48,431 nt of DNA from Paracoccaceae bacterium (lineage in GTDB: Bacteria; Pseudomonadota; Alphaproteobacteria; Rhodobacterales; Rhodobacteraceae). The stretch spans positions 1 to 48,431 of the forward strand of contig JANSXS010000021.1 of NCBI GenBank assembly GCA_024742835.1, read 5' to 3'. Under the pieces are notes generated by a model, which made no database searches, was not told the DNA's origin, and saw nothing but the letters and a program-made list of their open reading frames with translations. Position numbers and translations under genes: made by a program. Below are positions 1 through 9,291 of this stretch, one piece after another (position 1 is the first letter of the stretch; the number at the start of each line of letters is the position of its first letter).

Positions 1-100
1 AGCTGAATATTCCAACGAACCAATAAAGTCCGCGGCTTTCGCGACGGGCCGCGCGCAGTTCCTCACGCCCGGCTTCCAGTCTTGCCTTGCTTAATTGCAT
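1..100 (-). CDS. Partial type I secretion ABC transporter-like protein (N-terminus only)
   Basis: A leftward reading frame opens with ATG at 98-100 and runs off the window edge without a stop. It gives about 33 residues beginning MQLSKARLEAGREELRAARR and ending in RGLYWFVGIFS. A charged helical start followed by an aromatic turn into the first membrane segment resembles the N-terminus of PrtD/HlyB-like type I secretion permease-ATPases of Rhodobacteraceae, which is recalled family knowledge and not a search result. No transmembrane or ATPase domain is inside the window, so the function is tentative. It is divergent from mlaA across about 170 bases. No strong ribosome binding site is visible upstream of the ATG. 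Confidence 0.45.
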   Translation of the reverse strand, partial: MQLSKARLEAGREELRAARRESRGLYWFVGIFS

Positions 101-268
101 ATCAAAAAATCTTGCCTGTCAGTTAGCGTGCTTGATCCTAATACACCTTCTGCCTTACATGGATTGTCACCGATCTGCCACAGAATTGTCGGCCTTGCGG
201 CGGGTCTCCTTTGCATCCGGCGGCAATAGTCTATGTGTGCCTCGAAACCTTGAATGATCTGTTAAACT

Positions 269-1066
269 TTGACTTTCCAAATATCACATTCCGCGCCACG
301 CCCGACGCGCCTGACTTTGGCCCTTTTAATGGCCTTTGGCCTTGCGGCCTGTGCAAAAGCGCCTGCCTCTCATTCCCCGGAAGAGGCATATGACCCCTAC
401 GAAGCCTCGAATCGCGAAGTTCATGCATTGAACCAGTCGCTCGACCGCAATCTCGTGCGCCCGGCCGGCAAAGGCTACGCCGCCTTCATGCCCGACGACA
501 TCGAAGATGCGATCGGACGATTCGCGTTCAACCTGTCGATCCCGCGCTCGGTGGTGAACAACGTGCTGCAAGGCAACATGCGAGGCGCGACCGAGGACAG
601 CTATCGCTTTTTGGTAAATTCCACCGTCGGTCTTTTGGGGCTGTTCGATCCGGCCACCGAGATGAGGATGCCAGAGGCGACCGATGCCGATTTCGGCCAG
701 ACGCTGCATGTCTGGGGGGCCCGCGAGGGGGCTTATATCGAACTGCCGGTTATTGGCCCGTCAAATGAACGCGACACGTTTGGTATTGTCGTGGATCTTT
801 TTACCAACCCGCTCAGCTACCTTCTGGACGATCCCGAAAGCTACTATGGCACCGTCGCGTCGGTGTCCTCCGGGCTGTCCAATCGCGGGCGCTATTCCGA
901 CACGATCGACTCCATTCTTTATGAAAGCGCCGACAGCTACGCGCAGGCAAAGTCACTTTACACGCAAAACCGCCGTTTCGAGGTGAAAGGTGGATCAGCC
1001 GGGGCCCTGTCAGATCCCTATGACGCTCCGTTCAGCAACACCCTAAAGGATCCCTATGACGAGTAA
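269..1066 (+). CDS. mlaA: MlaA (VacJ) family outer-membrane lipoprotein
   Basis: Outer-membrane lipoprotein that removes misplaced phospholipids from the outer leaflet and passes them to periplasmic MlaC. The 265-residue product has a short basic N-terminus, a hydrophobic stretch and a lipobox ending L-A-A-C, then the typical MlaA pattern DPYEASNREVHALNQ, a body with YRFLVNSTVGLLGLFDPA, and ELPVIGPSNERD. Length is normal for the family. The start is TTG at 269; a stop lies in frame just upstream and no ATG gives a complete signal peptide, although a TTG or CTG closer to the lipobox is also possible. The 3' end overlaps mlaC by 11 bases, so the two are probably co-transcribed and translationally coupled. 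No mlaFED genes are in the window. Confidence 0.9.
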   Translation: MTFQISHSAPRPTRLTLALLMAFGLAACAKAPASHSPEEAYDPYEASNREVHALNQSLDRNLVRPAGKGYAAFMPDDIEDAIGRFAFNLSIPRSVVNNVLQGNMRGATEDSYRFLVNSTVGLLGLFDPATEMRMPEATDADFGQTLHVWGAREGAYIELPVIGPSNERDTFGIVVDLFTNPLSYLLDDPESYYGTVASVSSGLSNRGRYSDTIDSILYESADSYAQAKSLYTQNRRFEVKGGSAGALSDPYDAPFSNTLKDPYDE

Positions 1067-1664
1067 CCCGTTATCCCGCAGAACCCTCTTGGCAACAGGC
1101 GCCGCTGCCGGACTAGTCGCGGCACTGCCGCTGTCGGCCGTGGCACTTACCGAGCCCCGCGCGCGCGACCTGATCGACAAGGTGGTCGAGGATATCAACC
1201 GGGTCATCAATTCCAGCAAAAGCCAAAGCGCGATGATCAACGAGTTCGAAAGGATCTTCGGACGCTATGCCGATGTAAACATAATTGCGCGCTCCACCCT
1301 GGGCGCGGATTCCCGTCGCGCCTCGGCGGCGCAGATGCGAACCTTCACCGATGCGTTCGAGGGATATATCGCGCGCAAATACGGCAAGCGGTTCCGCGAG
1401 TTCATCGGTGGCATGATCGAGGTCCAAGGCGTGCGACAGGTCAAGTCGTGGCACGAAGTGCGCGCGCAGGTGTACCTGCGCGGCTCCTCACCCTTCGAGG
1501 TGCTGTTTCTGGTGTCTGACCGCTCGGGGCGCGATCTGTTCTTCGACCTGGTCATCGAAGGTGTCAGCCTGCGGCTGTCAGAGCGCACCGAAATCGGATC
1601 CATGCTCGACCGCAACGGCGGCAGCATCGACGGGCTGATCAACGACCTGCGCCGCGCGGGTTAA
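1056..1664 (+). CDS. mlaC: MlaC/Ttg2D family phospholipid-binding protein
   Basis: Periplasmic lipid carrier that shuttles phospholipid between outer-membrane MlaA and the inner-membrane MlaFEDB transporter. The 202-residue product starts with NPLSRRTLLATGAAAG, a twin-arginine-like signal segment with hydrophobic core, followed by the MlaC/tol-transport domain: regular helices with FERIFGRYADVNIIARSTLG, FEGYIARKYGKRFREF, then the beta-rich part ending VSLRLSERTEIGSMLDRNGG. It overlaps mlaA by 11 bases. Its TAA stop (1662-1664) is the first codon of a palindromic repeat (see the repeat at 1662). The neighbouring gene converges from the other strand. Confidence 0.9.
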   Translation: MTSNPLSRRTLLATGAAAGLVAALPLSAVALTEPRARDLIDKVVEDINRVINSSKSQSAMINEFERIFGRYADVNIIARSTLGADSRRASAAQMRTFTDAFEGYIARKYGKRFREFIGGMIEVQGVRQVKSWHEVRAQVYLRGSSPFEVLFLVSDRSGRDLFFDLVIEGVSLRLSERTEIGSMLDRNGGSIDGLINDLRRAG

Positions 1665-1707
1665 AGCGTTTCGCGGCCAACCCGTAGAACAGGTTTTCCC
1701 GAAACGC
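1662..1707. repeat. Stop-codon-overlapping palindromic repeat, unit type I
   Basis: Begins TAAAGCGTTTCGCG, where TAA is the mlaC stop. The arms GCGTTTCG (1666-1673) and CGAAACGC (1700-1707) are perfect inverted repeats, and the interior carries ACCCG...CAGGTTTTC. The same layout (TAAAGCGTTYCGCG, ACCTG, CAG.TTTTCG, GAAACGC) occurs as the first half of the composite elements at 27864-27977 and 31735-31848. It lies between convergent mlaC and the penicillin-binding protein gene, so it may act as a bidirectional terminator or mRNA stabiliser; that role is inferred. Confidence 0.7.
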
Positions 1708-1722
1708 GCCACCCGGTCTGCG

Positions 1723-3903
1723 TCAACGCTTGTCGATGCCCATGATCCCGCGCAGGATATTTTCGATTCCATTGCTGCTGTCGCGTGGCGCCTGACCACG
1801 TGGCTGCCCCTGTTGCGGCTCGGGGCGGCTGGGGGCGGGGCGCTGCATCGGCAGCGGTCTGGGTGCGATGCCCTCGTTCACACGCTGCATCGTCTCGTGC
1901 CAGATCTCTGCCGGCAAGCCGCCACCCGTGACCCCGGTCAGCGGCGTGTTGTCGTCATACCCCATCCAGACGCCTGCCACGTAATCCGCGGTAAAGCCAA
2001 GAAACCATGCATCGCGCGCGGCCTGTGTGGTGCCGGTCTTGCCCGCCACCTCGCGGTCGGGCAGTTGCGCGCGGGCGCCGGTGCCGGTCTGCACCACCTG
2101 ATGCATCATCCAGGTGAGTTGCCGCGCCGCATCCTCGTTGATCACCCGCTCGCCGATCCCGCCGCCGGTGCCCATCATCGGTTCGGAATCGCCGCGCAGG
2201 CGCAGCTCCACCAAACCGTAGGGCGTGACCGAAGACCCGCCATTCAGAATGCCCGCATACCCGCCCGTCATCTCAAGCAGCGTGCTTTCGGACGCGCCAA
2301 GCGCCAGCGCCGGGCCATCGGCCAGCGCGTTGTCGATGCCGAAATCGCTGGCCACGCGGCGCACCAGATCGCGCCCGACGCTTTCCGATACCTTGACCGC
2401 CGGCACGTTCAGCGACTGCGCCAAAGCCTCTGTCAGGGTCACACGCCCCTTGTAATCGCGCGTGTAATTCTCTGGGCAATAGCGCCCGGACCCTGGCACG
2501 TTGATGCAATAGGGTTCGTCCATAATGGTCGAATTCGGCTCGTATCCCAGTTCCAGCGCAGTGGCGTAAACGAACGGCTTGAACGCCGATCCGGTCTGGC
2601 GCTTGGCCATGGTGGCGCGGTTGAACGCGCCCACGACGCGCGCCTTGCGCCCGCCGACCATGGCGCGCACCGCGCCATCTGCGCTCATGACAACGATGGC
2701 GGCCTGCGCCTCGGACCCGTCACGCACCTTGGTGTCAAAGATATGATCCAGCGCCTCTTCGGCGGCGCGCTGCATCCGCTGATCCAGCGTGGTGCGGATC
2801 ATCACATCCTCTGTCGTGTCGCGGGTAAAGAATTCCGGGCCTGAATCCATCACCCAATCGGCGAAATAGCCTCCCGCCTGCGCCTGTGCCGCCTGTGACA
2901 GTGTGGCCGGGTCGGCCTGCGCCGCCGCGACTTCGGTATCGCTCAGATAGCCCTGATCGTTCATCAGGCGCAGAACGGTTGCCGCGCGGTCCTGAGACCG
3001 CCTGAGGTTCGTGGTGGGTGCCAGCCGCGTGGGTGCGGTCAAAAGCCCCGCCAGCATCGCCCCCTCCTGCGGATTCAGCGCCGCCGCCGGCTTGCCGAAA
3101 TAGCGCAGCGCAGCCGCCTCGACCCCATGCGCGCCCGCGCCCATATAGGCGCGGTTCAGATAGACGGACAGGATCTCGTTCTTGGTGTACTTGACCTCCA
3201 TCGCCAGCGCGTAAACCGCTTCTTTCAGCTTGCGTGCAAGCGATCCCCGGCGGCAATCGCGAACATATTCCGCTTCGCTCTTCCACTGCGTCTCATCATA
3301 CGCCACGCCAAGGCACAGCAATTTGGCTGTCTGCTGTGTTATCGTCGATCCGCCATGCCCCGACAGCGGCCCGCGCCCTTCGCTCAGATTGATCCGCACC
3401 GCCCCGGCGATGCCGCGCGGGCTTAGCCCGAAATGGCGGTAAAACCGCCTGTCCTCGGTCGCGACGACGGCGTTGCGCAAATGCGGGCTGACGCTGTCGG
3501 CGGTTACAATCCCGCCGAACTGGTCGCCGCGCCAGGCAAAGACATCGCCCTCGCGATCCATCAACGTCACGGAACCCCGCGCGCGCCCGTCCAGAAGCTC
3601 CGCGACATCCGGCAAGGTGGTGTAAACATAGCCGACCGCCAGCGACACGACGAGCAGCAAAACCGCCGTCACACGCCACGTGATCGTCCAGATCAGGCGC
3701 AGGATCCACCGGATCAACCTGCGCAACAGCCCCAGCGGCCCACGACCGCCCGCAGCGCCGCCGCCGCGCCGCCGCGTTTTGCGCGGGGGGGCAGGCTTGC
3801 GCGATTTGCGGGACGCAGGTTTGCTGGCCGGCGCCTTGCGGGCCGGTTTTCCATACCGTCTGTCCGCAACCAGCCTTGGCTTCTTGCGCCCGTTTTGTGC
3901 CAT
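1723..3903 (-). CDS. Class A penicillin-binding protein (PBP1A family transglycosylase/transpeptidase)
   Basis: Bifunctional inner-membrane enzyme that polymerises and cross-links peptidoglycan. The 726-residue protein has a very Lys/Arg/Pro-rich cytoplasmic tail, one membrane anchor (about residues 70-95, VTAVLLLVVSLAVGYVYT), a GT51 glycosyltransferase domain (EDRRFYRHFGLSPRG, GHGGSTITQQTAKLL) and a transpeptidase domain with the three active-site motifs: TGSAFKPF (SxxK), SLNVPA (SxN) and AGKTGTT (KTG). I chose the ATG at 3901-3903 (MAQNGRKK), which has a GGGCAGG upstream; the frame stays open 25 codons further, to an ATG at 3978. It converges on mlaC and is divergent from glnK. Confidence 0.93.
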   Translation of the reverse strand: MAQNGRKKPRLVADRRYGKPARKAPASKPASRKSRKPAPPRKTRRRGGGAAGGRGPLGLLRRLIRWILRLIWTITWRVTAVLLLVVSLAVGYVYTTLPDVAELLDGRARGSVTLMDREGDVFAWRGDQFGGIVTADSVSPHLRNAVVATEDRRFYRHFGLSPRGIAGAVRINLSEGRGPLSGHGGSTITQQTAKLLCLGVAYDETQWKSEAEYVRDCRRGSLARKLKEAVYALAMEVKYTKNEILSVYLNRAYMGAGAHGVEAAALRYFGKPAAALNPQEGAMLAGLLTAPTRLAPTTNLRRSQDRAATVLRLMNDQGYLSDTEVAAAQADPATLSQAAQAQAGGYFADWVMDSGPEFFTRDTTEDVMIRTTLDQRMQRAAEEALDHIFDTKVRDGSEAQAAIVVMSADGAVRAMVGGRKARVVGAFNRATMAKRQTGSAFKPFVYATALELGYEPNSTIMDEPYCINVPGSGRYCPENYTRDYKGRVTLTEALAQSLNVPAVKVSESVGRDLVRRVASDFGIDNALADGPALALGASESTLLEMTGGYAGILNGGSSVTPYGLVELRLRGDSEPMMGTGGGIGERVINEDAARQLTWMMHQVVQTGTGARAQLPDREVAGKTGTTQAARDAWFLGFTADYVAGVWMGYDDNTPLTGVTGGGLPAEIWHETMQRVNEGIAPRPLPMQRPAPSRPEPQQGQPRGQAPRDSSNGIENILRGIMGIDKR

Positions 3904-4011
3904 GCCCGTACCTGCCCGGAACTCTGCCTTTTGCGCCACCTTATCGCGCGGATCGCGGAAAGTAGACCCCCCTTCCAATCCACAGCTCGCGATTCTATTA
4001 TGCGTATTTTA

Positions 4012-4035
4012 TGTGCAATTTAATTTATTTGCACA
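4012..4035. promoter_or_regulatory. Inverted repeat in the PBP1A-glnK intergenic region (candidate operator)
   Basis: TGTGCAA at 4012-4018 and TTGCACA at 4029-4035 form a perfect 7-base inverted repeat around a 10-base AT-only centre, in a locally AT-rich stretch between divergent genes, 128 bases before glnK. Nitrogen-regulated glnK promoters commonly bind NtrC, but NtrC half-sites read TGCAC...GTGCA, the opposite arm order, and I see no clear -24/-12 sigma-54 element. The regulator is therefore unassigned. Confidence 0.35.
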
Positions 4036-4162
4036 TTTTTTGATCGCAAGGGGGTGGTTTTTACCCCTCCCATTGCCCGACTCACCTTTCCGTTCCCGGC
4101 AAACCAAGCTTTTTCTGCAAGAGCAAACACGACCCTGTCACGCAGAAACGAAAGGGACATCT

Positions 4163-4501
4163 GTGAAACTCATCATCGCAACCATCAAGCCCTTCAAGCT
4201 TGAAGATGTACGCGAGGCACTGACCGCGATCGGTGTCCGCGGCATGATGGTGACCGAGATCAAGGGCTTCGGCTCTCAGTCCGGTCACACCGAAATCTAC
4301 CGCGGTGCCGAATACGCCGTGAATTTCGTGCCGAAAATCAAGCTTGAAATCGCTGTCGCCACCAGCATGGCCGATCAGGTCGTCGAGACGATCGCCTCGA
4401 CCGCGCGCACCGGCAAGATCGGAGACGGCAAGATCTTCGTGCTCGACGTGCAGCAGGCCATGCGCGTGCGCACCGGCGAAACAAACGACGACGCGCTTTA
4501 A
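4163..4501 (+). CDS. glnK: Nitrogen regulatory protein P-II (GlnK)
   Basis: Trimeric signalling protein that senses ATP/ADP and 2-oxoglutarate and gates the ammonium channel AmtB according to nitrogen status. 112 residues, the usual length. The T-loop contains GHTEIYRGAEY with Tyr51, the conserved uridylylation site; the B-loop TARTGKIGDGKIFV and the C-terminal VRTGE are present. The start is GTG at 4163 after AAAGGGACATCT; the open frame extends upstream but only this start fits the family (VKLIIATIKPFKLEDVR). It is 24 bases ahead of amtB, and this linkage favours GlnK over GlnB. Confidence 0.95.
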   Translation: MKLIIATIKPFKLEDVREALTAIGVRGMMVTEIKGFGSQSGHTEIYRGAEYAVNFVPKIKLEIAVATSMADQVVETIASTARTGKIGDGKIFVLDVQQAMRVRTGETNDDAL

Positions 4502-4525
4502 GACCGCGCGGGGGAAAAGGATAAG

Positions 4526-5848
4526 ATGACCATGACACGCTACACGTATACCGGCCTTGCCGCGGCGGCGCTCATTGCCCTGCCGCAGCTTGGCTTTGCG
4601 CAGGACGAGGCGCCGGGCTTTGACGAGATCGGCCCCTATATCATGACAACCCTGCTGTTCTGCATGGCGGGCTTCCTTGTCTTCTTCATGGCGGCAGGCT
4701 TTGCCATGCTCGAAGGCGGCCTGGTGCGTTCCAAGAACGTCACCATGCAGATGACCAAGAACATCGGGCTGTTTTCGATTGCCGCGATCATGTATTGGCT
4801 CGTCGGCTTCAACACGATGTATCCGGGCGACTTCAACGGTTTCTTCGCCATCGGTGGCCAGACCGTTCTGGACCCGGTTGGCGTTGCGGCTGCGGATGCC
4901 GCGCTTGATTACGCCTCCGTTGGCTCTGACTTCTTCTTCCAGCTGGTGTTCGTGGCCGCCACGGCATCCATCGTGTCGGGTGCGCTGGCCGAGCGGATCA
5001 AGCTATGGCCCTTCCTCGCCTTTGTCGTCGTGCTGACGGGCTTCATGTACCCGATCTCGGGATCGTGGCAGTGGGGCGGCGGCTGGCTGTCTGAAATGGG
5101 CTTCTCGGATTTCGCCGGTTCCACCGTCGTTCACTCCGTAGGTGGCTGGGCCGCGCTGGCCGGTGCCATCGTGCTTGGCCCGCGTCTTGGCAAGTACGGC
5201 AAGGACGGCAAGGTAAACCCGATCCCCGGCTCAAACCTCGCACTGGCCACGCTGGGCACGTTCATCCTGTGGCTCGGCTGGTTCGGCTTCAACGGCGGCT
5301 CGCAGCTGGCGATGGGCACCGTGGGCGATGTGTCTGACGTGTCGCGCATCTTTGCCAACACCAACATGGCGGCAGCCGCCGGTGCGGTGGCGGCGCTGAT
5401 CCTGACACAGATCATGTACAAGAAGCCCGACCTTACCATGGTGCTTAACGGTGCGCTGGCTGGGCTTGTGTCGATCACAGCCGAGCCGCTTGCGCCCACG
5501 CTGTTCGGCGCGCTTCTGATCGGTGCCGTGGGTGGTGTGATCGTGGTGCTGACCGTGCCGCTGCTGGACAAGCTCAAGATCGACGACGTGGTGGGGGCCA
5601 TCCCGGTTCACCTCTTCGCGGGCATCTGGGGCACCATCGCGGTAGTCTTCTCCAACTCCGACGCAAGCCTCACGACCCAGCTGACCGGCATTGTCGCCTA
5701 CGGTGTGTTCACCTTCGTGGCCAGCCTCGTTATCTGGTTCATCCTGAAGGCCGTGATCGGCATCCGGGTTCCCGAAGAAGACGAGATCAACGGTCTCGAC
5801 ATGTCGGAACTGGGCATGGAAGCCTATCCTGAATTTTCCAAAGGGTAA
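4526..5848 (+). CDS. amtB: Ammonium transporter AmtB
   Basis: Inner-membrane trimeric channel for ammonium uptake. The 440-residue precursor has a cleavable signal peptide ending near LGFAQDEAP, then eleven predicted membrane helices. Family signatures include AGFAMLEGGLVRSKN, the central FGFNGGS segment and late LFAGIWGTIAV, which carries one of the twin-histidine region helices (AIPVHLFAG). RBS-like GGGGGAAAAGG precedes ATG 4526; a second ATG lies two codons in. It forms an operon with glnK, whose product plugs the cytoplasmic pore when nitrogen is sufficient. A strong terminator follows at 5885. Confidence 0.96.
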   Translation: MTMTRYTYTGLAAAALIALPQLGFAQDEAPGFDEIGPYIMTTLLFCMAGFLVFFMAAGFAMLEGGLVRSKNVTMQMTKNIGLFSIAAIMYWLVGFNTMYPGDFNGFFAIGGQTVLDPVGVAAADAALDYASVGSDFFFQLVFVAATASIVSGALAERIKLWPFLAFVVVLTGFMYPISGSWQWGGGWLSEMGFSDFAGSTVVHSVGGWAALAGAIVLGPRLGKYGKDGKVNPIPGSNLALATLGTFILWLGWFGFNGGSQLAMGTVGDVSDVSRIFANTNMAAAAGAVAALILTQIMYKKPDLTMVLNGALAGLVSITAEPLAPTLFGALLIGAVGGVIVVLTVPLLDKLKIDDVVGAIPVHLFAGIWGTIAVVFSNSDASLTTQLTGIVAYGVFTFVASLVIWFILKAVIGIRVPEEDEINGLDMSELGMEAYPEFSKG

Positions 5849-5884
5849 TCTACCTCCTTCCGGATTACACCTTTACACACCTGA

Positions 5885-5910
5885 CCCGGGCGTTCGCGCC
5901 CGGGTTTTTT
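5885..5910 (+). terminator. Rho-independent terminator of glnK-amtB
   Basis: Perfect 8-bp GC stem CCCGGGCG/CGCCCGGG (5885-5892 with 5897-5904) closed by a TTCG tetraloop and followed by six T (5905-5910). It lies 37 bases after the amtB stop and isolates the operon from the downstream protease gene. Confidence 0.92.
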
Positions 5911-5962
5911 CTTGCGCTACTGGCCGTTGCAGGTGCCCTGCCCACGCCCTAGATACAACTGG

Positions 5963-6862
5963 ATGTCGCACCGTCCCTACCCTTTCTTCGAGGCGCTGAT
6001 CGCCCCGGCTCGGCCCAGCGCCACCCTGCCCCGCCTGCTGATTGGCAGCGTCGTGGTAGTGATGGGGTTTTTCACGTTTCTCTATCTTGCGTCGATCCTG
6101 CTGCGCTCTTTCCTGCCCCCGCCCCTGTCAGAACGGATGAGCACCGCGCTCGAAGACGGCGGCACGACAATTGGCGTGCTCGGCAATCTTTTTGTGTTCG
6201 GCTTCGTCATCCTGGCGCTGAACGTCGCGCTGCGGTGGGCGCATGGGCGCGGCATTCTCAGCCTGCTTGGCCCTGCAAAGCTGGCCACGCTTCAATTTCG
6301 CCGCGTCGCCGCCTATCTGGTCGGGCTGCATGTCGCCATTTCGCTGCTGGTCCCCGCCGGAGACATGCTGACCCCGCAAGCCAATCTGGATCTGGCGCTT
6401 TGGCTTAGCCTGCTGCCCATCGCACTCTGCGCCCTGCTGATCCAGACAAGCGCCGAAGAGCTGGTGTTTCGCGGCTACCTGCAAAGCCAGCTTGCCGCCC
6501 AATTCCGCACACCGCTGGTGTGGATGCTGGTGCCCGCGATCATTTTCGCACTGCTGCACTACACGCCGGAAATGAATGGCAACAGCGCCACCGTGATCGT
6601 GCTGTGGACCATGGCCTTTGGCCTGGTGGCCGCCGACATCACCGCGCGCGCCGGCACGCTTGGCCCGGCCATCGCCCTGCATTTCATGAACAATTTCGCC
6701 GCGATCCTGCTGACCGCGCCACAAGGCAATTTCGACGGGCTGGCGCTTTATACCGTACCCATCTCACTGACGGATGGCAGCTCGATCTGGGCATGGGCCC
6801 CGGTCGAGTTCATGGTGCTGTTTTGCAGCTGGCTGACCGCGCGGATTGCAATCCGGCGCTGA
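5963..6862 (+). CDS. CPBP family intramembrane glutamic endopeptidase
   Basis: Polytopic membrane protein of the CAAX-protease/bacteriocin-processing (Abi/Rce1-like) family; substrates are unknown. The 299-residue protein has about seven to eight hydrophobic helices and the conserved motifs in order: [14 protein letters not shown] (EExxxR), [14 protein letters not shown] (FxxxH) and [10 protein letters not shown] (HxxxN). The start was set at ATG 5963 ([12 protein letters not shown]), the usual N-terminus for this group; the frame is open 17 codons upstream but that stretch overlaps the terminator. It precedes accD by 62 bases. Confidence 0.88.
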   Translation: MSHRPYPFFEALIAPARPSATLPRLLIGSVVVVMGFFTFLYLASILLRSFLPPPLSERMSTALEDGGTTIGVLGNLFVFGFVILALNVALRWAHGRGILSLLGPAKLATLQFRRVAAYLVGLHVAISLLVPAGDMLTPQANLDLALWLSLLPIALCALLIQTSAEELVFRGYLQSQLAAQFRTPLVWMLVPAIIFALLHYTPEMNGNSATVIVLWTMAFGLVAADITARAGTLGPAIALHFMNNFAAILLTAPQGNFDGLALYTVPISLTDGSSIWAWAPVEFMVLFCSWLTARIAIRR

Positions 6863-6924
6863 TTGCAATTGCCGCGCCAGCCCATTATCTCAGGCCGCAG
6901 ACCGCATCAGGGGGCAAGACGCCG

Positions 6925-7875
6925 ATGAACTGGATCACCAATTACGTGCGTCCGCGCATCAACTCTATTTTTTCGCGCCGCGAGATCCCCGAGAACCTGT
7001 GGTCCAAATGCGATGAATGCGGCACCATGCTGTTTCACCGGGAACTGTCGGACAACCTGAATGTCTGCACCTCTTGCGGGCATCACATGCCGATAAGCCC
7101 GCGCGCGCGCTTCGCGGCCCTTTTCGACGGCGGCACTTTCGCGGAAATCGAAGTGCCCATGCCCACCGTCGATCCGCTGCAATTCCGCGACCAGAAGAAA
7201 TATCCGGACAGAATGCGAAGCGCCCAGAAGGCCACAGGCGAAAAAGAAGCGATGCTGGTGGCCTGTGGCGAGATCGGGCGCACACCCATTGTCGCGGCGG
7301 CGCAGGACTTCTCGTTCATGGCCGGCTCCATGGGCATGTATGTGGGCAACGCCATCATCAAGGCCGCCGAAGAGGCGGTGCGCCTCAAGCGACCGCTGAT
7401 CCTGTTTTCCGCCGCCGGTGGCGCGCGTATGCAGGAGGGCATCCTGTCGCTGATGCAAATGCCCCGGTCCACCGTCGCGGTGCAGATGCTCAAGGAGGCG
7501 GGCCTGCCCTATATCGTTGTGCTCACCCATCCCACCACCGGCGGTGTCACGGCATCCTACGCGATGCTGGGCGATGTGCATATCGCGGAACCCGGCGCGC
7601 TGATCTGCTTTGCCGGGCCGCGCGTGATCGAACAGACGATCCGCGAAAAGCTGCCCGACGGGTTCCAGCGCGCGGAATACCTGCTGGATCACGGGATGCT
7701 CGACCGCGTCACGCCGCGTGGCCGGATGCGCGAAGAGCTGATCACCATCACCCGCATGTTGCAAGGGCTGCCACCCGCGATCATGGGCGACCTGCCCCCG
7801 CCAGATCCGGCGCAAACAGGCCCGGACGCCCCCACACCGGACGAAACAGCCCCGCAAGCCACGGGCAAGGCATAA
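6925..7875 (+). CDS. accD: Acetyl-CoA carboxylase carboxyltransferase subunit beta
   Basis: Zinc-containing half of the carboxyltransferase that makes malonyl-CoA, the first step of fatty-acid synthesis, together with AccA. 316 residues beginning [17 protein letters not shown] four-cysteine zinc ribbon is visible near residues 30-55 (CDECG...CTSCG), followed by the crotonase-like domain with [23 protein letters not shown] and [16 protein letters not shown]. The C-terminus is a low-complexity Pro/Asp/Thr tail. The ATG at 6925 matches the family start although the frame is open far upstream. folC follows after 90 bases, a common pairing in bacteria. Confidence 0.96.
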   Translation: MNWITNYVRPRINSIFSRREIPENLWSKCDECGTMLFHRELSDNLNVCTSCGHHMPISPRARFAALFDGGTFAEIEVPMPTVDPLQFRDQKKYPDRMRSAQKATGEKEAMLVACGEIGRTPIVAAAQDFSFMAGSMGMYVGNAIIKAAEEAVRLKRPLILFSAAGGARMQEGILSLMQMPRSTVAVQMLKEAGLPYIVVLTHPTTGGVTASYAMLGDVHIAEPGALICFAGPRVIEQTIREKLPDGFQRAEYLLDHGMLDRVTPRGRMREELITITRMLQGLPPAIMGDLPPPDPAQTGPDAPTPDETAPQATGKA

Positions 7876-7965
7876 GCGACGCGCCCCGATCGCACCGCCC
7901 CACCCAAGGGACAACCTCATTCACGATCTGAAACCGGGCCAACCGCGCCTGAAAAGGATACCCGC

Positions 7966-9246
7966 ATGACAACCGCGCCCCTCGGCTCTGACCTGATCCT
8001 CGAACGGATGATGAGCCTGCACCCCAAGATCATCGACCTCACGCTCGACCGGGTCTGGCGCCTGCTGGACGCGCTCGGCAACCCGCAGGACCGGCTGCCG
8101 CCCGTCATCCATATCGCGGGCACCAATGGCAAAGGCTCGACGCTGGCGATGATCCGCGCCGGTATCGAGGGCGCGGGTCTGCGCGCACATGCCTATACCT
8201 CGCCGCATCTGGCGCGGTTTCACGAACGGATCTACCTTGCCGGAGAGCTGATTTCAGAACCGGCGCTGACCGCTCTGCTTGATGAATGCTACGCGGCCAA
8301 TGGCGACGCGCCGATCACCTATTTCGAGATTACCACCTGCGCCGCGCTGCTGGCCATGAGCCGCGTTGAGGCCGATTTCACCCTGCTCGAAGTCGGGCTT
8401 GGCGGGCGGCTCGATGCGACCAACGTGGTCGCCAAGCCCGTGCTGTGCGTGATCACGCCGGTGTCGATGGATCACGAACAGTTTCTTGGCGACACGCTGG
8501 CGAAAATCGCAGGCGAAAAGGCGGGCATCCTGAAACGCGGCGTGCCCTGCGTGGTCAGCCCACAGGCCGATGCCGCAATGGAAGTGATAGAAGCCCGCGC
8601 ACAGGCCGTTGGCGCGCCGCTGATGGCCCATGGCCAGCATTGGCATGTGACTACCGAACGCGGGCGGCTGATCTTTCAGGATGAGAACGGTCTGCGCGAT
8701 CTGCCACTGCCCAACCTGCCGGGCGCGCACCAGTTTGAGAATGCCGGTGCAGCCCTCATGGCGCTTCGGCATCTCGCCCTGAACGAGACCAGCCTTGACG
8801 CGGCAGTGACCCGTGCCAACTGGCCCGCGCGTATGCAGCGCCTGCACGAAGGCCCGGTCGTAACGGCCGCGCCGGACGCGGAAATCTGGCTCGATGGCGG
8901 CCATAACGCCGCGGCGGGCGCGGCGTTGGCGCAGCACCTGGCCAGCCTGCCCGCGCGCCCGACCCATCTGGTCTGCGGTATGCTCAACACCAAGGATATC
9001 GCCGGGTACCTGCGCCCGCTGGCCCGGCAGGCCCAAAGCCTGACCGCGCTGTCGATCCCCGGCGAGGCCAACACCCTGCCCGCCGCCACGACCGCACAGG
9101 CGGCACAGGATGCCGGTCTGCCCGCCAGCACCGCAGAAACCGCGATGGACGCCGTCCGCGCCATTGCGGCACAAGAACCACGGGCGCGCATCCTGATCTG
9201 CGGCTCGCTTTATCTTGCCGGTCACATCCTGCGCGAAAACGGATAA
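7966..9246 (+). CDS. folC: Bifunctional folylpolyglutamate synthase/dihydrofolate synthase
   Basis: ATP-dependent ligase that adds glutamate to dihydropteroate and then to folates. 426 residues. Mur-ligase-like features are clear: P-loop HIAGTNGKGSTLAMI near residue 50, then TSPHLARFHERI, EVGLGGRLDATNVV, PVSMDHEQFLGDTLAKIAGEKAGI with the carbamylated-lysine region, and the C-terminal DGGHNAAAGAALAQHL. GAAAAGGATACCCGC gives a good RBS before ATG 7966. It is probably co-transcribed with accD. Its 3' end converges on the SDR-like gene 45 bases away. Confidence 0.95.
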   Translation: MTTAPLGSDLILERMMSLHPKIIDLTLDRVWRLLDALGNPQDRLPPVIHIAGTNGKGSTLAMIRAGIEGAGLRAHAYTSPHLARFHERIYLAGELISEPALTALLDECYAANGDAPITYFEITTCAALLAMSRVEADFTLLEVGLGGRLDATNVVAKPVLCVITPVSMDHEQFLGDTLAKIAGEKAGILKRGVPCVVSPQADAAMEVIEARAQAVGAPLMAHGQHWHVTTERGRLIFQDENGLRDLPLPNLPGAHQFENAGAALMALRHLALNETSLDAAVTRANWPARMQRLHEGPVVTAAPDAEIWLDGGHNAAAGAALAQHLASLPARPTHLVCGMLNTKDIAGYLRPLARQAQSLTALSIPGEANTLPAATTAQAAQDAGLPASTAETAMDAVRAIAAQEPRARILICGSLYLAGHILRENG

Positions 9247-9291
9247 CGCTCCCCGGTACGGGCGCATCGTCTGGCACATCAGACCGGCCTT

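Noticed and set aside
3433..4023. 196-codon rightward frame opposite the PBP1A N-terminus
   Set aside because: It is antisense to a clear PBP and is a shadow of its Arg/Pro-rich, GC-rich coding sequence, with no motif of its own.
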